Positions 1 through 11,303 of a DNA stretch of 64,000 nucleotides are shown one piece after another. The DNA is taken from NCBI GenBank assembly GCA_009760885.1, contig CM019704.1:11988303-12052302 (forward strand). Reading direction: 5' to 3'. The notes under the pieces were generated by a model, which did no database searches, was not told where the DNA came from, and saw only the letters and a program-made list of their open reading frames with translations. The first letter of the stretch is position 1, and every line of letters starts with the position of its first letter. The stretch comes from Achatina immaculata. Taxonomy: Eukaryota > Mollusca > Gastropoda > Stylommatophora > Achatinidae. Position numbers and translations under genes: made by a program.

Positions 1-520
1 CTAATCTGAGGCCAGTCTCACCAATATACGTTATCCTGCATCTTTTTGCAAACGATGACATATATCACATTACGGGACTCGCATGTGAATCCCTCACGAA
101 GAGTGAGGATACTTTTGGGAAAGGTGATTGTTTTCGTTTCCCAGACTACCACGCAGGTAACGCAGCGGGGGCGGTTACATTTTCTGGTACCAACATATGT
201 AAAGCTCCACTTCAAGTGGCTGTGGACGAGGATGTCCTTAAGGTTTGGCTCACGTTTGTATGCCAACAGGGGTGGATCAGAGAAAATGTCGCGAGTGAAA
301 TCATTTCAATGGTCCCACATCTTACAATTTACACCTAAGTACTCTTTTTAATTAAAAATTTTAAAAAATTTTAAAACAGCATTCATGTGAATCTCTACTT
401 TATCTTATCTCTCTAATTCTTCGTCCTGTATATTTTTGTATGATTAAGGCTCACGCCGAAACGTCACAACTTTGTAGTCGTTAAGCAAAAAAAGCTGTTC
501 CTACTTTTTTCCTAGTTTAT
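1..520 (-). mobile_element. Penelope-like element fragment (endonuclease part and terminal repeat)
   Basis: The fragment is cut by the window edge. Its minus strand encodes the zinc-finger-like linker and the start of a GIY-YIG-type endonuclease domain, and closely matches the better copy at 47114-47530. From about 360 to 520 the sequence matches the terminal repeat of the PLEs at 39862-40478 and 46457-47649, including the stem motif GGCTCACGCCGAAAC near 447-461 on the plus strand. The endonuclease and the terminal repeat therefore face opposite ways, the inverted-terminal arrangement often seen in Penelope-like elements. RT is absent here. The junction near 290 differs from that of the 47-kb copy, so the two inverted arrangements probably arose separately. 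Confidence 0.75.
18..266 (-). pseudogene. PLE endonuclease fragment (GIY-YIG linker region)
   Basis: This is an 82-residue fragment with the cysteine cluster CNRPRCVTC and the segment GFTCESRNVIYVIVCKK, which leads into the GIY-YIG core of Penelope-like endonucleases. The domain normally nicks target DNA for retrotransposition. The copy breaks just after the NVIYVIVC strand: relative to the copy at 47.2 kb, an extra T in a T-run shifts the frame so that the CKRCRIMYIGE stretch is lost. It is not expected to be functional. Confidence 0.7.
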
Positions 521-789
521 ACATTCTAGATTGTGGAACAGTAGTCTAAGTGTGTTTGTACGTGTGATATGTAGTATATCTTTCTTGTGTCTTTGTCGAT
601 AAAGTGTTTAATTTTGGCTAGCTGGTTAACTTTCTATGCAATCAAGTTTCTTAGCTTATGTACGTGAGAATTCCAAGTTAAATGCTGATCAATGATGAGT
701 CCTAGAGTTTTATATTCATGAACATTTTCTGTTGCCTTAGTTCCAGCACAAAGTTGTAGTGAAGTTTTTGTTACATTCTGAGTTTCTGT

Positions 790-790
<1 letters not shown>
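521..790 (-). mobile_element. CR1-like LINE fragment
   Basis: The sequence matches, base for base over long runs, the RT-encoding antisense segment at about 55725-56000 and the segments at 6065-6257 and 7405-7600 (for example AGACTGTGGTGCAGTAGTC-like and AATGCTGATCAATGATGAG). It is therefore a short piece of the same non-LTR family in the same orientation. No open frame survives. Confidence 0.65.

Positions 791-855
<65 letters not shown>
791..855. repeat. (GA)n microsatellite
   Basis: A pure GA dinucleotide run of about 65 bp. It follows the LINE fragment, as in the 6.27-kb and 7.60-kb copies, so it may have expanded from a short run inside the LINE family. Confidence 0.95.
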
Positions 856-858
<3 letters not shown>

Positions 859-1308
859 ATATGAAGATCCAACATTTGTCTTCTTGTAGCTCTAGAACGC
901 TAGCAGACTGAAGGTGATGGAAAAACTCAGACCCTTTGAACTCAGCGAAACGAAATACAAATAATTTTGATAAATGTGTCGTATAACTTGGCTCACATCG
1001 ATCACTTAATGAATGATGTATTGTTCTGTACAGAAAACTGAATCAGCCTAAACAACCTGAAGGAGAAAAATATTTAGCAATTTGCAACTTCTCTTGTGCC
1101 AACAAAGTCCTGACAGATTCGCTTGATGTTTTCTGCAGGATGTTTCTCCCATTATTGTAATTATATTTCGGAAATTAGTTTATCTGTCCTAACGAAGTGG
1201 GCTGTTGTGGCTTCATTATGATAGATGGATCTGCAGTTAGATCAGTCATTACAGTGAAAGATTTAAGCTGACAAGGCACGATTGATGCGAGCGGTGAAGT
1301 GAGGTTAC
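856..1308. other. Unassigned sequence
   Basis: I see no open frame of note, no repeat and no recognisable RNA gene in this stretch. Confidence 0.5.
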
Positions 1309-3764
1309 ATGTGGTGGTAAGATGTCAGTATGGCATGTGGTGGTAAGATGTCAGTATGGCATATGGTGGTAAGATGTCAGTATGGCATGTGGTGGTAAGA
1401 TGTCAGTATGGCATATGGTGGTAAGATGTAAGTATGGCATTTGGTGGTAAGATGTCAGTATGGCATTTGGTGGTAAGATGTAAGTATGGCATTTGGTGGT
1501 AAGGTGTAAGTATGGCACGTGGTGGTAAGATATAAGTATGGCATATGGTGGTAAGATGTAAGTATGGCATTTGGTGGTAAGATGTAAGTATGGCATGTGG
1601 TGGTAAGATGTAAGTATGGCATGTGGTGGTAACATGTCAGTATGGCATGTGGTGGTAAGATGTAAGTATGGCATATGGTGGTAAGATGTAAGTATGGCAT
1701 TTGGTGGTAAGATGTAAGTATGGCATGTGGTGGTAAGATATAAGTATGGCACGTGGTGGTAAGATATAAGTATGGCATTTGGTGGTAAGATGTAAGTATG
1801 GCATATGGTGGTAAGATATAAGTATGGCATTTGGTGGTAAGATGTAAGTGTGGCACGTGGTGGTAAGATATAAGTATGGCATTTGGTGGTAAGATGTAAG
1901 TATGGCATATGGTGGTAAGATGTAAGTATGATAGGTGGTGGTAAGATATAAGTATGGCATTTGGTGGTAAGATATAAGTATGGCATATGGTGGTAAGATG
2001 TAAGTATGGCATTTGGTGGTAAGATGTAAGTGTGGCACGTGGTGGTAAGATATAAGTATGGCATATGGTGGTAAGATGTAAGTATGACATATGGTGGTAA
2101 GATGTAAGTATGGCATTTGGTGGTAAGATGTAAGTATGGCACGTGGTGGTAAGATATAAGTATGGCATATGGTGGTAAGATGTAAGTATGGCACGTGGTG
2201 GTAAGATATAAGTATGGCATGTGGTGATAAGATATAAGTATGGCATGTGGTGGTAGGATGTCAGTATGGCATGTGGTGGTAAGATGTAAGTATGGCATAT
2301 GGTGGTAAGATGTAAGTATGGCATTTGGTGGTAAGATGTAAGTATGGCATGTGGTGGTAAGATATAAGTATGGCACGTGGTGGTAAGATAAGTATGGCAT
2401 TTGGTGGTAAGATGTAAGTATGGCATATGGTGGTAAGATATAAGTATGGCATTGGTGGTAAGATGTAAGTGTGGCACGTGGTGGTAAGATATAAGTATGG
2501 CATTTGGTGGTAAGATGTAAGTATGGCATATGGTGGTAAGATGTAAGTATGATAGGTGGTGGTAAGATATAAGTATGGCATTTGGTGGTAAGATATAAGT
2601 ATGGCATATGGTGGTAAGATGTAAGTATGGCATTTGGTGGTAAGATGTAAGTGTGGCACGTGGTGGTAAGATATAAGTATGGCATATGGTGGTAAGATGT
2701 AAGTATGACATATGGTGGTAAGATGTAAGTATGGCATTTGGTGGTAAGATGTAAGTATGGCACGTGGTGGTAAGATATAAGTATGGCATATGGTGGTAAG
2801 ATGTAAGTATGGCACGTGGTGGTAAGATATAAGTATGGCATGTGGTGATAAGATATAAGTATGGCATGTGGTGGTAGGATGTAGATATGGTATGTGGTGG
2901 TAAGATGTAAGTATGGCACGTGGTAGTAAGATGTAAGTATGGCATGTGGTGGTGAGATATAAGTATGGCATATGGAGATAAGGCGTAAGTATGGCATGTG
3001 GTGGTAGAATGTAGGTATGGTATGTGGTGGTAAGATGTAAGTATGGCATATGGTGGTAAGATGTAAGTATAACAGGTAGTGGTGCAGGTGGTTGTAAGAT
3101 GTAAGTATGGCATGTGGGGATAAGATGTGAATATGGCATATGGTGGTAGGATGTAAGCATAGCAGGTGGTGGTAAGATGTAAGTATATCAGGTGGTGGTA
3201 AGATGTAACTATAGCAGGTGGTGGTAAGATGTAAGTATGGCATATGGTGGTAAGATGTAAGTATATCATATGGTGGTAAGATGTAAGTATGGCATATGGT
3301 GGTAAGATATAAGCATAGCAGGTGGTGGTAAGATGTAAGTATAGCAGGTGGTGGTAAGATGTAAGTATATCAGGAGGTGGTAAGATGTAAGTATGGTATA
3401 TGGTGGTAAGATGCAAGTATGGCATATGGTGGTAAGATGTAAACATAGCAGGTGGTGCTAAGATGTAAGTATGGCATATGGTGGTAAGATGTAAGTATGG
3501 CATATGGTGATAAGATGTAAGTATGGCATATGGTGGTAAGATATAAGCATAGCAGGTGGTGGTAAGATGTAAGTATAGCAGGTGGTGGTAAGATGTAAGT
3601 ATATCAGGAGGTGGTAAGATGTAAGTATGGTATATGGTGGTAAGATGCAAGTATGGCATATGGTGGTAAGATGTAAACATAGCAGGTGGTGCTAAGATGT
3701 AAGTATATCAGGTGGTGGTAAGATGTAAGTATATCAGGTGGTGGTAAGATGTAAGTATGGTATG
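1309..3764. repeat. 26-bp minisatellite, about 94 units
   Basis: The unit contains GTGGTGGTAAGATGTAAGTA followed by TGGCAT. Units differ mainly at the last hexamer (CATATG, CATTTG, CACGTG, CATGTG, CAGGTG) and at TGTAAG/TATAAG/TGTCAG. Long blocks recur within the array (about 1870-2290 matches about 2480-2880), so larger segments have been copied. The large minus-strand open frames here are by-products: 26 bp read three times is 78 bp without a stop. Confidence 0.97.
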
Positions 3765-4014
3765 TTCAAGTCCAGAAATATTTAGCTCATAGGGACGGTG
3801 AACTGAGCCGACAATCTTTCTGTGAGAGAATGAATGAATGATCTTTATTTCAAAGGGTGAAGAATTGTGCACGCAGGCCCGTCTTACATTCTGCCTTTCA
3901 TCGCTCAATCTTTCACTCTTTTCACACATTCCATTTAAAACAAGTATGCAAATTACATGAAAAAAACACACATCTAAAAATGGAAAATGAAACTATTAAA
4001 AATACAAGATAATG

Positions 4015-4097
<83 letters not shown>

Positions 4098-4744
4098 AAC
4101 AAGATAGCACACGCACAAACATACACACACATCTTAATGCGGGCCTTCTGAAGCCACAGCCTTGCACGTTCACTAAAAGAACTTCTAACAAGTGACGCTT
4201 AGAACTATGTTCTTTTAGAACAGAACTCAGTGGCTGGCGAGTCATGGTACGAAAGGCTATTAGATATTTCAAGGGGAGGGTGGGCATACAGCTCCACACA
4301 AGTAAGTATTGAAAAAGTTTGGATTTAAATGATAAAGCATTACTAAAGGATTTTAAATGGTAGGGGAGGGAATTTCAGAGCTGTACCGTGGAGTATGCAA
4401 GGCTTTTCTTGTACAGATCTAGCCTGGGTTGAGGAAGAAGTTTGTTATTTTTTAAATGTTGGGTATATTTTGTGTTAGACTTAAACAGCGGCCACAAGTA
4501 AGGCAGGGCAGTGTACGACAGAATTCTGTGACAAACCTGAGTTTGTTATAAATTATTCTACATTTGAGAGGTAGAATTTTTAGTTGTTTGTGCTGATGTG
4601 CAGTCTGTAGCGGGTGTTTCCCGCAAATCATATTTAATGCTCGTTTATGAAGTTAGTGGTGCCATTTTGTGTTCGAGACGGGGCATCCATCCCAGACTGT
4701 GGAACAGTAATCTAAGTGTGCTTGTATATGTGATATATAGTATG
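3765..4744 (-). mobile_element. CR1-like LINE 3' part, copy 1
   Basis: On the minus strand this carries the decayed C-terminal end of an RT ORF and a 3' tail. The 3' end, with ATGAATGAATGATCTTTATT and GCACGCAGGCCCGTCT, matches the LINE at 55018-56475. An AT run at about 4018-4096 interrupts it. The 67-aa frame at 4096-4299 is a remnant of the LINE C-terminus and not a host gene. Confidence 0.75.
4018..4096. repeat. (AT)n microsatellite
   Basis: An AT run of about 79 bp with one TT interruption. The equivalent runs in copies 2 and 3 (about 5419-5475 and 6762-6810) are shorter, so length changed after duplication. Confidence 0.95.
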
Positions 4745-5164
4745 GCTTGTGGGGATAAGATGTGAATATGGCATATGGTGGTAGGATGTAAGCATAGCAG
4801 GTGGTGGTAAGATGTAAGTATATCAGGTGGTGGTAAGATGTAACTATAGCAGGTGGTGGTAAGATGTAAGTATGGCATATGGTGGTAAGATGTAAGTATA
4901 TCATATGGTGGTAAGATGTAAGTATGGCATATGGTGGTAAGATATAAGCATAGCAGGTGGTGGTAAGATGTAAGTATAGCAGGTGGTGGTAAGATGTAAG
5001 TATATCAGGAGGTGGTAAGATGTAAGTATGGTATATGGTGGTAAGATGCAAGTATGGCATATGGTGGTAAGATGTAAACATAGCAGGTGGTGCTAAGATG
5101 TAAGTATATCAGGTGGTGGTAAGATGTAAGTATATCAGGTGGTGGTAAGATGTAAGTATGGTAT
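4745..5164. repeat. 26-bp minisatellite, second block
   Basis: About 16 units of the same family as 1309-3764, carried here by tandem duplication 1. Confidence 0.95.
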
Positions 5165-5424
5165 GTTCAAGTCCAGAAATATTTAGCTCATAGGGACGGT
5201 GAACTGAGCCGACAATCTTTCTGTGAGAGAATGAATGAATGATCTTTATTTCAAAGGGTGAAGAATTGTGCACGCAGGCCCGTCTTACATTCTGCCTTTC
5301 ATCGCTCAATCTTTCACTCTTTTCACACATTCCATTTAAAACAAGTATGCAAATTACATGAAAAAAACACACATCTAAAAATGGAAAATGAAACTATTAA
5401 AAATACAAGATAATGAACTATATA

Positions 5425-5476
<52 letters not shown>

Positions 5477-6257
5477 AACAAGATAGCACACGCACAAACA
5501 TACACACACATCTTAATGCGGGCCTTCTGAAGCCACAGCCTTGCACGTTCACTAAAAGAACTTCTAACAAGTGACGCTTAGAACTATGTTCTTTTAGAAC
5601 AGAACTCAGTGGCTGGCGAGTCATGGTACGAAAGGCTATTAGATATTTCAAGGGGAGGGTGGGCATACAGCTCCACACAAGTAAGTATTGAAAAAGTTTG
5701 GATTTAAATGATAAAGCATTACTAAAGGATTTTAAATGGTAGGGGAGGGAATTTCAGAGCTGTACCGTGGAGTATGCAAGGCTTTTCTTGTACAGATCTA
5801 GCCTGGGTTGAGGAAGAAGTTTGTTATTTTTTAAATGTTGGGTATATTTTGTGTTAGACTTAAACAGCGGCCACAAGTAAGGCAGGGCAGTGTACGACAG
5901 AATTCTGTGACAAACCTGAGTTTGTTATAAATTATTCTACATTTGAGAGGTAGAATTTTTAGTTGTTTGTGCTGATGTGCAGTCTGTAGCGGGTGTTTCC
6001 CGCAAATCATATTTAATGCTCGTTTATGAAGTTAGTGGTGCCATTTTGTGTTCGAGACGGGGCATCCATCCCAGACTGTGGAACAGTAATCTAAGTGTGC
6101 TTGTATATGTGATATATAGTATGGCTTTCTCGTGTCCCGGTCGATAAAGTGTTTAATTTTAGGTAGTTGGTAAACTTTCTATGCTATCACGTTTGTTAGA
6201 TTATGTACCTGAAAGAATTCCAAGTTAAATGCTGATCAATGATGAGACCTAGAGTTT
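5165..6257 (-). mobile_element. CR1-like LINE 3' part, copy 2
   Basis: Near-identical to copy 1 from its start to about 6123, then continues through LINE sequence that copy 1 lacks (TTCTCGTGTCCCGGTCGATA onward). This matches the RT region of the 55-56 kb LINE. Confidence 0.75.
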
Positions 6258-6266
6258 TATGTTCAC

Positions 6267-6267
<1 letters not shown>

Positions 6268-6305
<38 letters not shown>

Positions 6306-6345
6306 AGAAAGGGGGAGAGAGAGAGGAGAGGGAGAAGAGGAGAGA
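6268..6345. repeat. GA-rich microsatellite
   Basis: GA repeats with an AAAGGGGGAGAG interruption. The paralogous run at 7604-7693 is longer. Confidence 0.9.
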
Positions 6346-6667
6346 GAGTTTTACCTACAATTCGTAGAAATTAGTGTATCAGATAACAGCAGCAAACATT
6401 AAACAGACAGCGCTGTCTTAGATGTTTAAGAGATTTTAGGGCAAGATAACATGAAGCAGACAGCGCTGTCTGAGATGTTTAAGATATTTTAGGGCACGAT
6501 AGTCCAGTTCAAGTTAACCTCGTTAAGGTGAGGTATTGCTGAAGTATAGCTGAGGTACTGATGAGTACTTGTGAGGTACTTGTGAGGCACTGGTTGTTGA
6601 GGTTACGAAGTTAGGCCATCGTACACTAGCTAGTACAAATCTGTGATATATCAACATACATGACTGT
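6346..6667. other. LINE-to-array spacer with short direct repeats, copy 1
   Basis: Contains two copies of an element with CAGACAGCGCTGTCT (an internal near-palindrome) followed by AGATGTTTAAGA (about 6405 and 6457), then GAGGTACT/GAGGTACTTGT repeats. The 63-aa minus frame here has no family signature. Confidence 0.5.
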
Positions 6668-6774
6668 CCCACATTCCATTTAAAACAAGTATGCAAATTA
6701 CATGAAAAAAACACACATCTAAAAATGGAAAATGAAACTATTAAAAATACAAGATAATGAACTATATATATATA

Positions 6775-6812
<38 letters not shown>

Positions 6813-7600
6813 AACAAGATAGCACACGCACAAACATACACACACATCTTAATGCGGGCCTTCTGAAGCCACAGCCTTGCACGTTCACTAAAAGAACTTC
6901 TAACAAGTGACGCTTAGAACTATGTTCTTTTAGAACAGAACTCAGTGGCTGGCGAGTCATGGTACGAAAGGCTATTAGATATTTCAAGGGGAGGGTGGGC
7001 ATACAGCTCCACACAAGTAAGTATTGAAAAAGTTTGGATTTAAATGATAAAGCATTACTAAAGGATTTTAAATGGTAGGGGAGGGAATTTCAGAGCTGTA
7101 CCGTGGAGTATGCAAGGCTTTTCTTGTACAGATCTAGCCTGGGTTGAGGAAGAAGTTTGTTATTTTTTAAATGTTGGGTATATTTTGTGTTAGACTTAAA
7201 CAGCGGCCACAAGTAAGGCAGGGCAGTGTACGACAGAATTCTGTGACAAACCTGAGTTTGTTATAAATTATTCTACATTTGAGAGGTAGAATTTTTAGTT
7301 GTTTGTGCTGATGTGCAGTCTGTAGCGGGTGTTTCCCGCAAATCATATTTAATGCTCGTTTATGAAGTTAGTGGTGCCATTTTGTGTTCGAGACGGGGCA
7401 TCCATCCCAGACTGTGGAACAGTAATCTAAGTGTGCTTGTATATGTGATATATAGTATGGCTTTCTCGTGTCCCGGTCGATAAAGTGTTTAATTTTAGGT
7501 AGTTGGTAAACTTTCTATGCTATCACGTTTGTTAGATTATGTACCTGAAAGAATTCCAAGTTAAATGCTGATCAATGATGAGACCTAGAGTTTTATGTTC
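6668..7600 (-). mobile_element. CR1-like LINE 3' part, copy 3
   Basis: Third near-identical copy, lacking the first ~160 bp of the LINE tail because the duplication breakpoint falls inside it. Confidence 0.75.
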
Positions 7601-7602
7601 AC

Positions 7603-7603
<1 letters not shown>

Positions 7604-7647
<44 letters not shown>

Positions 7648-8003
7648 AGAAAGGGGGAGAGAGAGAGAGGAGAGGGAGAAGAGGAGAGAGAGTTTTACCT
7701 ACAATTCGTAGAAATTAGTGTATCAGATAACAGCAGCAAACATTAAACAGACAGCGCTGTCTTAGATGTTTAAGAGATTTTAGGGCAAGATAACATGAAG
7801 CAGACAGCGCTGTCTGAGATGTTTAAGATATTTTAGGGCACGATAGTCCAGTTCAAGTTAACCTCGTTAAGGTGAGGTATTGCTGAAGTATAGCTGAGGT
7901 ACTGATGAGTACTTGTGAGGTACTTGTGAGGCACTGGTTGTTGAGGTTACGAAGTTAGGCCATCGTACACTAGCTAGTACAAATCTGTGATATATCAACA
8001 TAC
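7604..8003. repeat. GA run and spacer, copy 2
   Basis: The GA run (7604-7693) is followed by a near-exact copy of 6346-6667, leading directly into the 30-bp array. Confidence 0.85.
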
Positions 8004-10088
8004 ATGACTGTCTCACACCATATATCAACATACATGACTGTCCCACACCATATATCAACATACATGACTGTCTCACACCATATATCAACATACATGACTG
8101 TCCCACACCATATATCAACAAACATGACTGTCTCACACCATATATCAACATACATGACTGTCCCACACCATATATCAACATACATGACTGTCTCACACCA
8201 TATATCAACATACATGACTGTCCCACCATATATCAACATACATGACTGTCTCACACCATATATCAACATACATGACTGTCCCACACCATATATCAACATA
8301 CATGACTGTCTCACACCATATATCAACATACATGACTGTCCCACACCATATATCAACATACATGACTGTCTCACACCATATATCAACATACATGACTGTC
8401 TCACACCATATATCAACATACATGACTGTCCCACACCATATATCAACATACATGACTGTCCCACACCATATATCAACATACATGGTTGTCCAACACCATA
8501 TATCAACATACATGACTGTCCCACACCATATATCAACATACATGACTGTCTCACACCATATATAAACATACATGACTGTCCCACACCATATATCAACATA
8601 CATGACTGTCCCACACCATATATCAACATACATGACTGTCCCACACCATATATCAACATACATGACTGTCTCACACCATATATCAACATACATGACTGTC
8701 CCACACCATATATCAACATACATGACTGTCTCACACCATATATCAACATACATGACTGTCCCACACCATATATCAACATACATGACTGTCTCACACCATA
8801 TATCAACATACATGACTGTCCCACACCATATATCAACATACATGACTGTCTCACACCATATATCAACATACATGACTGTCCCACACCATATATCAACATA
8901 CATGACTGTCTCACACCATATATCAACATACATGACTGTCTCACACCATATATCAACATACATGACTGTCTCACACCATATATCAACATACATGACTGTC
9001 CCACACCATATATCAACATACATGACTGTCCCACACCATATATCAACATACATGACTGTCTCACACCATATATCAACATACATGACTGTCCCACACCATA
9101 TATCAACATACATGACTGTCTCACACCATATATCAACATACATGACTGTCCCACACCATATATCAACATACATGACTGTCCCACACGATATATCAACATA
9201 CATGACTGTCTCACACTATATATCAACATACATGACTGTCTCAAACCATATATCAACATACATGACTGTCTCACACCATATATCAACATACATGACTGTC
9301 CAACACCATATATCAACATACATGACTGTCTCACAAACATACATGACTGTCTCACACCATATATCAACATACATGATTGTTTCACACCATATATCAACAT
9401 ACATGATTGTCCAACACCATATATCAATATACATGATTGTCCAACACCATATATCAACATACATACTGTCTCACACCATATATCAACATACATGACTGTC
9501 TCACACCATATATCAACATACATGGTTGTCCAACACCATATATCAACATACATGACTGTCTCACACTATATATCAACATACATGATTGTTTCACACCATA
9601 TATCAACATACATGATTGTCCAACACCATATATCAATATACATGATTGTCCAACACCATATATCAACATACATACTGTCTCACACCATATATCAACATAC
9701 ATGACTGTCTCACACCAAATATCAACATACATGACTGTCTCACACCATATATCAACATACATGACTGTCTCACACCATATATCAACATACATGACTGTGA
9801 CTGTCTCACCCCATATATCAACATACATGACTGTCTCACACCATATATCAACATACATGACTGTGACTGTCTCACACCATATATCAACATACATGACTGT
9901 GACTGTCTCACACCATATATCAACATACATGACTGTGACTGTCTCACACCATATATCAACATACATGACTGTCCAACACCATATATCAATATACATAACT
10001 GTCTCACACCATATATCAACATACATGACTGTCTCACACCATATATCAACATACATGACTGTCCAGCACCATATATCAACATACATGT
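8004..10088. repeat. 30-bp minisatellite, about 69 units
   Basis: The unit contains CATATATCAACATACATGAC then TGTCTCACAC. Units come in two forms, TCTCAC and TCCCAC, which alternate almost strictly from 8010 to about 8340 and again at about 8670-8930. Towards the right end, units with CCAAC, TTTCAC and extra TGACTG insertions appear. The 30-bp period explains the very long open frames on both strands. I do not regard them as genes. Confidence 0.97.
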
Positions 10089-10382
10089 GGATAAACTGTT
10101 ATGTGAATGACAGGGGCCTGGTTCCGGTTTGTGGAATACAGGGCGAGATAATAAAACATTCATTCTGAGTAGTCTACAGTCTATTCCACATCAAACATTC
10201 ACTTTGAGTAGTCTACAGTCTATTCCACATCAAACGCGCACGTCAAGTGCGAACTGGACAAGAAAATGTAGCAATTATTTCTGATTTAGCTCCCTTTCTG
10301 GACCGAGACGGCCGTGTTAAATGAGACAGATAGTTCCTACATCAGATCCACTTGGATCATAGATCATTCTTTCAACACGTGA
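10089..10382. other. Spacer with a short duplicated segment
   Basis: Nothing is recognised except a direct repeat of about 40 bp (TTGAGTAGTCTACAGTCTAT-type) at about 10160-10235. Confidence 0.5.
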
Positions 10383-10492
10383 TGAGAGAGAGAGAGGGAG
10401 AGGGAGGGAGGGAAAAGGAGGAAAGAGAGACTGAGACAGAGAGGGAGGAAGACAGAGAGACAGAGAGGGAGAGAAAGAGAGAGGCAGAACCT
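10383..10492. repeat. Purine-rich GA/GGA low-complexity tract
   Basis: Irregular GAGAGA and GGGAGG repeats over about 110 bp. Confidence 0.9.
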
Positions 10493-10529
10493 GGATAAAG
10501 CTTGATACTTTCACAAGTATCACTTCAAA

Positions 10530-10728
10530 CAGCAGCTTCTGTCCAAATTTTGGATGTAATTTCATCAAGAAAGCAGTTTTCTGTCCAAAGTTTGGATGTA
10601 ATTTCATCAAGAAAGCAGTTTTCTGTCCAAAGTTTGGATGTAATTTCATCAAGAAAGCAGTTTTCTGTCCAAAGTTTGGATGTAATTTCATCAAGAAGGC
10701 AGTTTGTTAATCAAAGTTTGAATATGGT
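10530..10728. repeat. 42-bp minisatellite, about 4.7 units
   Basis: The unit contains CTGTCCAAAGTTTGGATGTA and ATTTCATCAAGAAAGCAG. CCAAA...TTTGG inside each unit is a short inverted repeat. The period is a multiple of three, so both strands stay open. Confidence 0.95.
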
Positions 10729-10794
10729 GTAATCAACTAGAACACACCATCTTTGTTTTTTTAGAAGGCATTAAACAGATTTTGAAGAGAATAA

Positions 10795-11115
10795 AGAAGA
10801 CTTGTGGGTTGAGAAAGAAGACTTGTGGGTTGAGAAAGAAGACTTGTGGGTTAAGAGAGAAGACTTGTGGGTTGAGAGAGAAGACTTGTGGGTTGAAAAA
10901 GAAGACTTGTGGGTTGAGAGAGAAGACTTGTGGGTTAAGAGAGAAGACTTGTGGGTTGAGAGAGAAGACTTGTGGTTTGAGAGAGAAGACTTGTGGGTTG
11001 AGAGAGAAGACTTGTGGGTTAAGAGAGAAGACTTGTGGGTTGAGAGAGAAGACTTGTGGGTTAAGAGAGAAGACTTGTGGGTTGAGAGAGAAGACTTGTG
11101 GGTTGAGAGAGAAGA
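10795..11115. repeat. 21-bp minisatellite, about 15 units
   Basis: The unit reads GACTTGTGGGTTGAGAGAGA plus A, with AAGAG variants. The apparent proteins (KTCGLRE or EDLWVERE repeats) follow from a period divisible by three. Confidence 0.95.
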
Positions 11116-11303
11116 TAGAAGACTCGATGTGATCGTGAGTAGGAGGTACAAGAAAAAATTGAGTCAAAGTGCTCACGTTCATGGAAGATTGCCAGGCAAA
11201 ACCAAGAACTCAGCCCTGGACTCCAGCGAGACAACACGTGACCAGGACAGAAAGTGAAATCCGCGTGAAGAAATGAATCGTCCTCTAGTTCTACTGGTGA
11301 AAT

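Larger units (their letters stand above)
3113..6123. repeat. Tandem segmental duplication 1 (units about 3113-4743 and 4744-6123)
   Basis: After the LINE tail ends at ...GTGATATATAGTATGGCT (about 4744), the sequence returns to the 26-bp array at a point matching about 3113 (TGTGGGGATAAGATGTGAAT), then repeats the whole LINE block almost without change. The second unit lacks about 200 bp of the array. One breakpoint lies inside the minisatellite. Confidence 0.9.
5327..8003. repeat. Tandem segmental duplication 2 (units about 5327-6667 and 6668-8003)
   Basis: At about 6667 the sequence jumps from CAACATACATGACTGTCCCA, a unit of the 30-bp minisatellite that proper begins at 8004, straight back to CATTCCATTTAAAACAAGTA of the LINE tail. 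It then repeats about 1340 bp almost perfectly before running into the 30-bp array. The breakpoint has a few bases of shared sequence (CCACA/CACAT). Again one end is a minisatellite unit. Confidence 0.9.

Noticed and set aside
440..465. An active hammerhead ribozyme
   Set aside because: Two required core positions are changed (AUGAUUA where CUGAUGA is needed) and stem III cannot close normally, so activity is not claimed, only resemblance.
1351..3680. Open frames of up to 741 aa rich in YHHMPYLHLTT on the minus strand
   Set aside because: They arise from a 26-bp tandem repeat that lacks stops in some frames. No start, domain or gene context supports them.
4096..4299. Conserved 67-aa ORF found three times (also 5475-5678 and 6811-7014)
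   Set aside because: It is part of the duplicated CR1-like LINE tail. Identity reflects recent duplication and not selection.
8004..10168. Long open frames on both strands (MTVSHHISTY and CMLIYGVGQS repeats)
   Set aside because: A 30-bp period read in frame stays open on both strands. Simultaneous coding by both strands is an artefact of the repeat.
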